This document shows positions 7,801 to 12,807 of a stretch of DNA of 12,807 nucleotides, in pieces (positions within the stretch are counted from its first letter, which is position 1; the number at the start of each line of letters is the position of its first letter). The position numbers and the translations under genes are program-made. The notes beneath the pieces are model-generated. The model did not search any database and was not told the origin of the DNA. It saw only the letters and a program-made list of their open reading frames with translations. Source of the stretch: an uncultured Clostridia bacterium (GTDB taxonomy: Bacteria > Bacillota > Clostridia > UMGS1883); contig CANRHW010000024.1 of NCBI GenBank assembly GCA_947630525.1, forward strand, positions 1 through 12,807. Direction: 5' to 3'.

Positions 7801-10190
7801 AAGAAGAAGTCGGAGAAGGTGCGGACATTATAGGCTTCCTGTTCGGTATCAACGACCATGAATCTCACATTTGTTTTATCAAAGGGGAATACCATGTAAC
7901 CGTTGATACGGTCGGATACATTGACATTGCCCTGTGTGGAGGTGGTGGCCAACTCGCGCATCTCTTTTTGCTGAGCCTCGCTGAGGGCCTTGCCGCTCTT
8001 AAGCTGGGTAATGTAGCTTGTAATTTTACTGTAAGCCTCGTCATCGTAAGTCCATACTTTGTACAGACGGTGGTTGTTGCGGTATGTGCCGTCAAGTCTG
8101 GGTATGGCAAAGAGATAGTTCATCTCATACTGCTGGTCAAACTCAAAGGCTATGCCGCCGTGCTGCCACCACTGCTTAGACTGCCAATAGGTAAGAGGAT
8201 CGTTGTCATACAGAACTGTCGGATCAAACGTCTTGCCATCGGTTGTCTCATTGGGGTCATAGTTGCTGTCAACAAGCCATGCACCTGTTATATGGTCGTT
8301 GGTCAGTCTGTCCTTGGTGGGCAGCTCGGGGAACTCTATCTTTCTTTCGGTGGGGGTGCCGGTGGCCGGGTCGGATACGGGACCCATACCGATAGAGTTG
8401 CCCACGATGATATAAATGGAATATTCCTTGTCGTTTTCAAGGCCGGTCAGTAGCACGCTGAGAGTGGCGATGTCGGTAACTGTCCCATCTGCGGTCTGAC
8501 TGTATGGGGTGAAACCGGCGTCTATGAGAGCCTGTTCATTCTTGTAATAAACAGCGTCCGCAAGCTGGCCGGTGGCCTTGTAATACAACCGATAGAAAGT
8601 GGTATTGTCGGTCTTTTTCCATGAAACGCTCAGCTCGCCGCTCTTTACGGTGTTGTCCTCCTCAGCGTTCTTGACAACTATCATAGTAGTTTTGTCAGAG
8701 GGAGCGGCGTTGGGAATGGGCGTGGCGGTTACGGTGCCGGAGCGGATGCTCTCCCACCGGCCGTCGCCCTCCTCACCGCTGATGGCGGTTATGCAGAAGT
8801 TGTAAACGTCCAGATTGGTAAGACCCGTAACGGTGCCGTGGTTGGTGTTGAAAGTCATCTGCCTCTCGCCATCGCTGGGCTTGTTGGTATTGGTGTAGTA
8901 GATTATGTAGCCGGTAACGTTGGGATATTCGTCCCAAGTGAAGCTAACTTCTTCGTTGCCGGGGGTGGCGGTGAAGCCCGTAACGGCCATATTCTGGGAG
9001 GTGGGGTTCTCGGGCACGATGTCCTTTAAGAACTTTATCTCCTGAACGACGGCGAAGCTGGCCTTTCCGTCGGCGCCCTCTACCTTTTCAACGTTGATGG
9101 TGACCTTCTTAACGGCCACGCGGCGGCCAAGGTTGATAACGATGTTGCTGCGGCCGGTGTCTCCGTCGGCGGCAAGGGGCAGAACCTCCTCCAAAGGCTC
9201 GTTATCGAAAGGAACTTCAACAGTGAAAGTCTCCTTGGTCTCCAAATCCTCACACTCAACCTTGGCAATACCGGCGGTAATAGCGCCGGTAGCGGAGGGG
9301 CTGACTATCTCGATCTGCTCCATTTCCACGGGCTCTTCAAAGGTTATGGGGATGGCCACGGGCTCGTCGGGTGCCTTTGAAATGAAAGACACGGTTTCCT
9401 CATTGTTCTCGGCAAAGAGGTTGGCCACTTCGCCGTTAACGTCGAGAGTTTTTTCCATTTCCGCCTGTATTTTTTCCACCTTAATGACCCTGGTCATGAT
9501 AAGGTTGGTGTCAAAGATCTCCATCGGCTCGTTGTCTTTTAATTCCTGGTCAGCCTGGTGGTTCACATACATGAGGTCGACAATGTCAATTTTGCCGTCG
9601 CCGTTCAGGTCGTAGAGGGCGATGTCCTCCGGAGCCTCGCTGCCCAGCGCTTGGCTTACGGCGTCAATATCGGTCTTGTCAATGAGCTCGTCGCCGTTAA
9701 CGTCGCCAAGAGAGAAAGTGTTGCCGTCAGTGCCGACAATGGCCCTCTTGGAATAGTCCCCTAAAACAATGTCCCCAGACACATAATCCTTATAGCCGTC
9801 GCCGGTATATTTAAGCCGGTATGTGCCGTCGGCGGGGACGTTGTTGAACAGCACGTCCATGTAGCCGATTTCCTGTTCGGTGGTGAGCAGAACACCGTCG
9901 GTGTTCTTTAGCGTAACAACGGTGTCGCCCGAAACATTGCCGTTGATTTTCGCTTCTCGAATCATGGTTCCGTTTTCATCGAGGAGGGAAACGTTGATGT
10001 TTTTAGTTTCGACTAAGTCTGTGCGCTGAGGGTAGTCAAACCTCAGCGTGGCAGTTATGGTGCCGTAGGATTCCACAACGGTCTCGGTGTCGGGACCGGG
10101 TGCGGACTCTTCCGCAAAGCTCACCGCGGGCAGCATGGTGAGCGCGAAAGCCAGGCAAATCACAAGTGCCAGAAGCCGCGTCTTTTTCAC
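4839..10190 (-). CDS. Secreted dockerin-bearing M60 (enhancin/mucinase-type) metallopeptidase
   Basis: This is a 1783-residue exported modular protein. In order: signal peptide (1-26, SFA cleavage site); a beta domain (about 42-148); a dockerin with two calcium-binding F-hands (159-212; D163, N165, D167, D171, D174 and D194, N196, D198, D202, D205); a discoidin-like module (about 225-390); two fibronectin type III domains (about 399-493 and 500-614); an F5/8-type C-like carbohydrate-binding domain (about 618-800); a helical linker; a beta-sandwich (about 875-1012); and the peptidase domain (about 1013-1330) with HEVGH (H1180, E1181, H1184) followed by E1193, the gluzincin pattern HExxHx(8)E of M60. 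A fibronectin-like module (1385-1475) and beta-rich C-terminal regions follow. M60 enzymes are known to cleave mucin-type glycoproteins, so a host-glycan or mucus role is likely. I chose GTG at 10190 because AAAGGAG lies 7 bases upstream of it; the ATG at 10196 would be only 1 base away. Confidence 0.9.
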   Translation of the reverse strand: MKKTRLLALVICLAFALTMLPAVSFAEESAPGPDTETVVESYGTITATLRFDYPQRTDLVETKNINVSLLDENGTMIREAKINGNVSGDTVVTLKNTDGVLLTTEQEIGYMDVLFNNVPADGTYRLKYTGDGYKDYVSGDIVLGDYSKRAIVGTDGNTFSLGDVNGDELIDKTDIDAVSQALGSEAPEDIALYDLNGDGKIDIVDLMYVNHQADQELKDNEPMEIFDTNLIMTRVIKVEKIQAEMEKTLDVNGEVANLFAENNEETVSFISKAPDEPVAIPITFEEPVEMEQIEIVSPSATGAITAGIAKVECEDLETKETFTVEVPFDNEPLEEVLPLAADGDTGRSNIVINLGRRVAVKKVTINVEKVEGADGKASFAVVQEIKFLKDIVPENPTSQNMAVTGFTATPGNEEVSFTWDEYPNVTGYIIYYTNTNKPSDGERQMTFNTNHGTVTGLTNLDVYNFCITAISGEEGDGRWESIRSGTVTATPIPNAAPSDKTTMIVVKNAEEDNTVKSGELSVSWKKTDNTTFYRLYYKATGQLADAVYYKNEQALIDAGFTPYSQTADGTVTDIATLSVLLTGLENDKEYSIYIIVGNSIGMGPVSDPATGTPTERKIEFPELPTKDRLTNDHITGAWLVDSNYDPNETTDGKTFDPTVLYDNDPLTYWQSKQWWQHGGIAFEFDQQYEMNYLFAIPRLDGTYRNNHRLYKVWTYDDEAYSKITSYITQLKSGKALSEAQQKEMRELATTSTQGNVNVSDRINGYMVFPFDKTNVRFMVVDTEQEAYNVRTFSDFFFYEGNTLADDIAKLFKDDAFTELTDAAKSNKTETTGLITKYMAAAISADGYYVDKDSLIDELNLASNLLNGQPTGGLVKSDFRSRSASVDSGKFGQSASDLQPLGVACWSGPDAIRTDRGKLSDGALVVYAQLPEDADTHPVTIVGTQYYAEANAWQTAFPLSKGRNRVTFPNMGGNSTERGGSVYIRYDGAHPEQIKLHVRGKNATIIPMLELQDWNTMSVDERKAAISAYVTELKEYVATPPYINNSLGYRILNSTEISMPSVLLSMPASQVKAAIFPTGADDDEAADILYKNVEAWEEFMHVVNAIQGIDKTTFTGEDPNVMESRQNIRYMKMFGNAFMYAAGNHVGIGWGSVGGVVTGRPTSTLADTDESNGLFGWGIGHEVGHNMDKIGRAELTNNIYSIALQAYDGEKSTKLKTRLELSDKYAQVYDKVSARRPGTSNDVFVQLAMYWQLHLAYDTDNPLDFYHNFFTKWKNGDYKDRLVGAETVAYTPDERIALIASEVADRDLSDFFYSWGMRLSDDVVKAIEEKPAEPRSIQYLNDESYRLRLSKHEVTPGDTTATASLLADLPEDERKPAEPELAEGETAPEVPEYDIEKTVKITFNNPSGDVLGYEVVRNGQTIAFVTGANEYFDVIGSANNMAFEYQVRAYDTMGGKLDANLVKAGQVRVAYENVVDPELYDVTPENGTVTFTMKSKTAVSGIKVTPAPESGDFEVKITRKVEKVDEATGDGTGELMDFTRTAKKGTFSADSNLAAGDKGYYLTYFNKPGADANDTRIWTYDAETVVVTGIPESSTVELISYPGDRVDFYADATVGILSADYKYGEVYTEEEKAENPELEDEIIPAGSLVIIGTYRGDPVYNFVQIEGRFVTNDDTNTTTPYTVTERPVDGYGLLFAEVPTDGEASDISDGMFIFVPDVQKEAVLQDKAGNSDCAAASVLPAQMKAVFYRTDTPEDPTDKRMTSDTIWIDSPSYESMPTIELAHN

Positions 10191-10197
10191 GTGCATT

Positions 10198-10204
10198 CTC
10201 CTTT
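10198..10204 (-). promoter_or_regulatory. Ribosome binding site that decides the M60 start codon
   Basis: The minus strand reads AAAGGAG here. The nearest in-frame ATG (10196-10194) begins one base after it, too close for initiation, while the in-frame GTG at 10190-10188 is 7 bases away. The GTG start also gives a product beginning MKKTRLL, a normal signal-peptide start. Confidence 0.75.
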
Positions 10205-10214
10205 ACATTTTGGT

Positions 10215-10235
10215 AATTTATTGGGTCAATAAATT
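10215..10235. repeat. Perfect inverted repeat at the M60 operon transcription start
   Basis: Arms AATTTATTG (10215-10223) and CAATAAATT (10227-10235) are exact reverse complements around a 3-base centre. The repeat begins at about +2 relative to the predicted start near 10237, so it could be an operator or a 5'-terminal hairpin of the mRNA. Its sequence differs from the repeat at 207-232, although both are AT-rich and sit at a start site. Confidence 0.5.
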
Positions 10236-10243
10236 TCATACCA

Positions 10244-10272
10244 ATTATATCATAAGGCCCCATAAAAAGCAA
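10244..10272 (-). promoter_or_regulatory. Promoter of the M60-secreted protein-small protein operon
   Basis: On the minus strand, TATAAT (10244-10249) is preceded by TGA, giving an extended -10, and lies 17 bases after a weak -35, TTGCTT (10267-10272, three of six consensus bases). The start is expected near 10237, leaving a leader of about 47 bases before the GTG. A weak -35 with an extended -10 and a repeat at the start site is a typical arrangement for a regulated promoter. The three genes downstream are spaced 12-15 bases apart with no terminator between them, so this promoter probably serves all three. Confidence 0.65.
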
Positions 10273-10275
10273 CAT

Positions 10276-10308
10276 TTTTTTTGCGGACGGAGCAAATTTT
10301 TTTGCGGA
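10276..10308. repeat. Direct repeat of a T-tract 12-mer in the divergent promoter region
   Basis: The 12-mer TTTTTTTGCGGA occurs at 10276-10287 and again at 10297-10308, offset by 21 bases, about two turns of the helix. A third T-run (10311-10316) follows, then ACGGCGGAGC. The repeats lie between the two divergent promoters, immediately upstream of the rightward -35 box. They could be a protein-binding pair, a curved-DNA or UP-like element, or chance in an AT-rich spacer. Confidence 0.4.
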
Positions 10309-10326
10309 AATTTTTTACGGCGGAGC

Positions 10327-10355
10327 TTGACATATAAATTGAATTACACTATAAT
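10327..10355 (+). promoter_or_regulatory. Consensus sigma-A promoter of the 3D-domain gene
   Basis: A perfect TTGACA (10327-10332) and a perfect TATAAT (10350-10355) are separated by 17 bases, so this should be a strong housekeeping promoter. The start is expected near 10362, only about 14 bases before the ATG at 10376 and about 41 bases before the alternative GTG at 10403. Confidence 0.85.
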
Positions 10356-10375
10356 TTGTTTTTAAGGAGAAGCAT

Positions 10376-10834
10376 ATGCTGGAACATAGGGAGGGAAGCT
10401 CCGTGAGAGAACAACAGCCGTCAAAGCCAATAAAAAAAGCGTTCATATTCGCGGCACTGGCCGCCCTGACGCTTGCGGCCGCCAGATGCGGCGGCCGTAG
10501 GGGAGAATATATAGGCACATTCGACGTGAGCCATTACTGCTTGGAGACCTGGAGCGGGCAGTACCATATCTGCGGCAACTCGGCCTACGGCTGCGAGGGG
10601 GATAAGCTCAGCCCCGACCGGTCGCTGGCGGCGCCGGCAAGCGTGCTCGAAAAGTACCCGGTCGGCACAAAGGTGCTGCTGGTTTATCCCGACGGCAGCA
10701 AGGAAAAGCGCGTTATCGAGGATACGGGCCGCGCTCTTGAACGGCTGCACCGCCTTGACCTGCCGGTAAAAACTCACCGCGAAGCCGTTGAGCTCGGCGT
10801 CATAGAGGGAGTGGAGCTATACACGCTTGAATGA
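10376..10834 (+). CDS. Membrane-anchored or secreted 3D-domain (double-psi beta-barrel) protein
   Basis: The protein has 152 residues: a hydrophilic start, one hydrophobic segment (about 21-37), then a small domain resembling the 3D (Asp-Asp-Asp) domain of cell-wall enzymes related to MltA and RlpA. Recognisable parts are GTFDVSHYC (47-55), PVGTKVLLVYPDG (95-107), EDTG (D116) and RLDL (D128), ending GVELYTL, as in the family. Two of the three signature aspartates are visible; the expected AVDP aspartate appears to be replaced in SLAAPASV, so catalysis is uncertain. Related domains act on peptidoglycan outside the membrane. The hydrophobic segment is followed by ARC, which is not a good lipobox. 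Two starts are possible: ATG at 10376 (TAAGGAGA 6 bases upstream) and in-frame GTG at 10403 (GGGAGGG 7 bases upstream). It is divergent from the M60 operon and convergent with tspO. Confidence 0.75.
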   Translation: MLEHREGSSVREQQPSKPIKKAFIFAALAALTLAAARCGGRRGEYIGTFDVSHYCLETWSGQYHICGNSAYGCEGDKLSPDRSLAAPASVLEKYPVGTKVLLVYPDGSKEKRVIEDTGRALERLHRLDLPVKTHREAVELGVIEGVELYTLE

Positions 10835-10836
10835 AC

Positions 10837-11307
10837 TCAGGCGTTAAGAATATATATCGCCAGCGTCAGATAGCCCGCGAACGTGACCCAGAGCAAATAC
10901 GGCAGTTGGAGCTTGCCTGCGGGCGGGCTGACCCTGCTGAACCTGAATATCATAATTATTATCAGCGCCCAAAGCAGCGCCAGCCAGATGAAGGCGGCCA
11001 AAAAGGCCCTCAGATTGAAAAATATCAGGCTCCATAAAAAGTTGACCGCCAACTGTATGGCAAAAACCCTCATTGCGGCCCCGACGGGGAGCGGCTCCTG
11101 CGGAAAGTGACTCCAGACCATTGCGGCGCCTACGCCCATCAGTATGTACAGCGCCGTCCAGACTATTGGGAAAAGCACTGCCGGCGGCGACAGGGGCGGC
11201 CTTACGATTTCCGAATACAGGTCCATGTTCCCCCTGGTAAGCAGGGCGGATAAAATCCCCACTCCCAGTGATATGCCGATAAATTTAGCATATGTGATCT
11301 TACGCAT
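10837..11307 (-). CDS. tspO: TspO/MBR family membrane protein
   Basis: This 156-residue protein has five hydrophobic helices (about 7-24, 45-65, 78-98, 102-122, 134-154), as expected for TspO, the bacterial homologue of the mitochondrial translocator protein that binds porphyrins and other hydrophobic ligands. Family motifs are clear: RPPLSPPAVLFPIVWTALY (36-54), NFLWSLIFF (89-97) and LPYLLWVTFAGYLT (135-148) in the last helix. Length is normal for the family. The start at 11307 has an AGGTGAT Shine-Dalgarno sequence just upstream. It lies 69 bases after the metal ATPase gene on the same strand, so co-transcription is possible; no good separate promoter was found. Its exact role (tetrapyrrole handling or stress) varies among bacteria and is not shown here. 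Confidence 0.93.
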   Translation of the reverse strand: MRKITYAKFIGISLGVGILSALLTRGNMDLYSEIVRPPLSPPAVLFPIVWTALYILMGVGAAMVWSHFPQEPLPVGAAMRVFAIQLAVNFLWSLIFFNLRAFLAAFIWLALLWALIIIMIFRFSRVSPPAGKLQLPYLLWVTFAGYLTLAIYILNA

Positions 11308-11376
11308 AACATCACCTCATGACAGCTTATGCGAAGAACGCTTTTAAAAATGTTTGTTTTACGCGACTTATATTGA

Positions 11377-12807
11377 TTATACTGATCTCGCCCGCAAAAC
11401 GGCTATCGCTACGGCTATCAGCGCCACTCCAACGTCGGCGAATACAGCCAGCCACATATGGGCGACGCCGCAGGCCCCTAAAATCAGTACCAGGGCTTTT
11501 ACGGTCAGAGCGAAAATAATATTGAAAACGGCGGTCGCGTTGACCTTTTTAGCTATCCTTACCGCCAGCGGCACCTTGGAGGGCGCGTCGTCCATTATTA
11601 CCACGTCGGCGGCCTCCATAGCGGCTTCGCGGCCAAGTCCGCCCATGGCTATGCCTATGTCCGCGCCGCTCAGGGCGGGCGCGTCGTTCACTCCGTCGCC
11701 CGCAAAGGCCCTTACGCCTTTGAGCCCGCGCACGATGTCCAGCTTTTGGCCGGGCAGCACCTGTGAATAAACCTCTTCAATACCCAGCTCGGCTGCGGCG
11801 ATTTCGGCCGCGGCGGGACTGTCGCCGGTTATCATTACCGGCGTTACGCCCAGCTTTTTCAGACCGCTCACGGCGGCGGCCGCATCCTCCTTGGGAGTGT
11901 CCGCCAGATACAGGGAGCCGATATATTCACCGTCGCGCAACACGTGTACGGCCGTATACGGGCTCTCTTTTTTTATGCCGGTCAGGGCGGTATTTCCGGC
12001 GACGATTTTCGCGCCGTCCACCGTGGCCGAAATGCCGCCGGTCAGTTCGGCAAAATCCGACGCGGTCATGCCCGCGAAGCTCCCCGCCGCGGCCACGGCA
12101 ACGCCTATCGGGTGGTCCGAGGCCGCCTCGGCACAGGCGGCGGTGTTAAGCAGTTCGTCTTTGGATATCCCCGGGGCGGGTTCGATATCCACCAGCTTGA
12201 GCTCGCCCTTTGTCAGGGTGCCGGTCTTGTCAAAGGCGGCGGTGTTGACGGCGGCCAGCCTTTCCAAATATACCCCGCCCTTAAACAGAATACCGTTCCG
12301 GGAGGCGAGGCCCATGCCCGCAAAATACGTAAGAGGTATGCTCAGCACTACCGCGCAGGGGCACGAGGCCACCAAAAAGATAAGTCCCCGGTGCACCCAT
12401 TCGCTCAGGCCCCCCACAAAAACAGGGGGCACAAAGGCCAGCAGGGCCGCGGCGGCTACCACCGCCGGGGTGTAGACCTTTGAAAATCGGGTTATGAACC
12501 GCTCGCTGCGGCTTTTTTTCTCCCTGGCCTCGGTCACCATGCGGAAAATGCGCTCGGTTGACGAATTGCTGAGGCTGTGTGTGACCCGTATAAGTATCTC
12601 CGACTTCATGTTGATGGTGCCGGCGCTCAGCTCGTCGCCCTCGGCGTAGTCGCGGGGCACGCTTTCGCCGGTCACGGCGCGGGTGTCGATGGCCGCCGCG
12701 GGGGACAGCAGCACCCCGTCGAGGGGTATGCGCTCACCCGGAGCCACGGCAATGACTTGCCCCACCTTTACCGCCGAGGGCTCCACAATTGTCTTTTTGC
12801 CGTCCTC
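11377..12807 (-). CDS. cadA: P1B-type heavy-metal ATPase (Zn/Cd/Pb exporter), N-terminus outside window
   Basis: The C-terminal 476 residues are visible and the frame is open to the right edge; a GTG at 12786 is internal, not the start. Counting from the edge, motifs are: TGES in the actuator domain (46-49), a CPC metal-binding motif in a membrane helix (149-151), the phosphorylated Asp of DKTGTLT (D193), the HP motif of the nucleotide domain (232-233), GDGVNDAP (370-377), and in the last two helices Lys437 and Asp458 in FADVG. CPC plus that Lys and Asp is the pattern of the P1B-2 group, which exports zinc, cadmium and lead; copper pumps differ in these helices. The missing part would contain the first membrane helices and any N-terminal metal-binding domain. 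It is intact as far as visible. The exact metal is inferred, so the gene symbol is tentative. Confidence 0.88.
   Translation of the reverse strand, partial: EDGKKTIVEPSAVKVGQVIAVAPGERIPLDGVLLSPAAAIDTRAVTGESVPRDYAEGDELSAGTINMKSEILIRVTHSLSNSSTERIFRMVTEAREKKSRSERFITRFSKVYTPAVVAAAALLAFVPPVFVGGLSEWVHRGLIFLVASCPCAVVLSIPLTYFAGMGLASRNGILFKGGVYLERLAAVNTAAFDKTGTLTKGELKLVDIEPAPGISKDELLNTAACAEAASDHPIGVAVAAAGSFAGMTASDFAELTGGISATVDGAKIVAGNTALTGIKKESPYTAVHVLRDGEYIGSLYLADTPKEDAAAAVSGLKKLGVTPVMITGDSPAAAEIAAAELGIEEVYSQVLPGQKLDIVRGLKGVRAFAGDGVNDAPALSGADIGIAMGGLGREAAMEAADVVIMDDAPSKVPLAVRIAKKVNATAVFNIIFALTVKALVLILGACGVAHMWLAVFADVGVALIAVAIAVLRARSV

Noticed and set aside
7968..8453. 161-codon plus-strand open frame inside the M60 gene
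   Set aside because: It is a shadow of the F5/8-like and fibronectin-coding region, with no sign of independent expression.
10478..10492. Lipoprotein attachment site in the 3D-domain protein
   Set aside because: The residues before the cysteine are AAAR; Arg at -1 does not fit a lipobox.
11376..11381. TATAAT on the minus strand upstream of tspO as its promoter
   Set aside because: No -35 resemblance exists at 16-18 bases, there is no TGn extension, and the box overlaps the ATPase stop codon.
12784..12786. GTG as the start of the metal ATPase
   Set aside because: The reading frame continues without a stop to the window edge, and a P-type ATPase needs several hundred more N-terminal residues, so this GTG is an internal Val.

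Overview
The window looks like chromosomal DNA from an anaerobic, probably gut-dwelling member of the Firmicutes (Clostridia, perhaps near the Ruminococcaceae/Oscillospirales). The evidence is strong GGAGG-type ribosome sites on most genes, sigma-A promoters with TATAAT boxes, a B. subtilis YhaO/YhaN-type exonuclease-ATPase pair, TspO, a 3D-domain protein, and a large secreted protease with a dockerin. Coding DNA is GC-rich and the intergenic DNA is sharply AT-rich. The taxonomy is inference. I saw no mobile element, CRISPR array, tRNA or rRNA.

Layout: almost everything is on the minus strand. From the left edge there is the first 20 codons of a secreted or anchored protein (1-62). A 232-base AT-rich gap follows, holding a good extended -10 promoter with a perfect inverted repeat over it. 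Next is a translationally coupled two-gene unit, a YhaN-like ATPase (295-2331) and a YhaO-like phosphoesterase (2328-3404), read in the order yhaO then yhaN. A 114-base gap with a very GC-rich hairpin separates it from a three-gene operon transcribed leftward from a promoter near 10250: a 1783-residue dockerin-bearing M60 (enhancin/mucinase-type) metallopeptidase (4839-10190), a 367-residue secreted protein (3720-4823) and a 62-residue leaderless small protein (3519-3707). In both junctions the upstream stop codon runs into the next gene's Shine-Dalgarno sequence.

The 186-base divergent region 10191-10375 carries promoters for the M60 operon (minus) and for a 3D-domain envelope protein (plus, 10376-10834), plus an inverted repeat at the M60 start site and a repeated T-tract 12-mer. 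The 3D gene converges with tspO (10837-11307), leaving 2 bases between stops. The right edge is the C-terminal three quarters of a P1B-type zinc/cadmium/lead ATPase (11377 to beyond 12807).

The most interesting unit is the M60 operon. A dockerin-tagged glycoprotein-targeting protease is expressed with a secreted beta-rich protein that could be its docking partner and with a small unexplained protein. The cohesin-like reading of the middle gene is tentative. YhaO and YhaN probably form a membrane-linked Mre11/Rad50-like nuclease and look unrelated to the protease operon.
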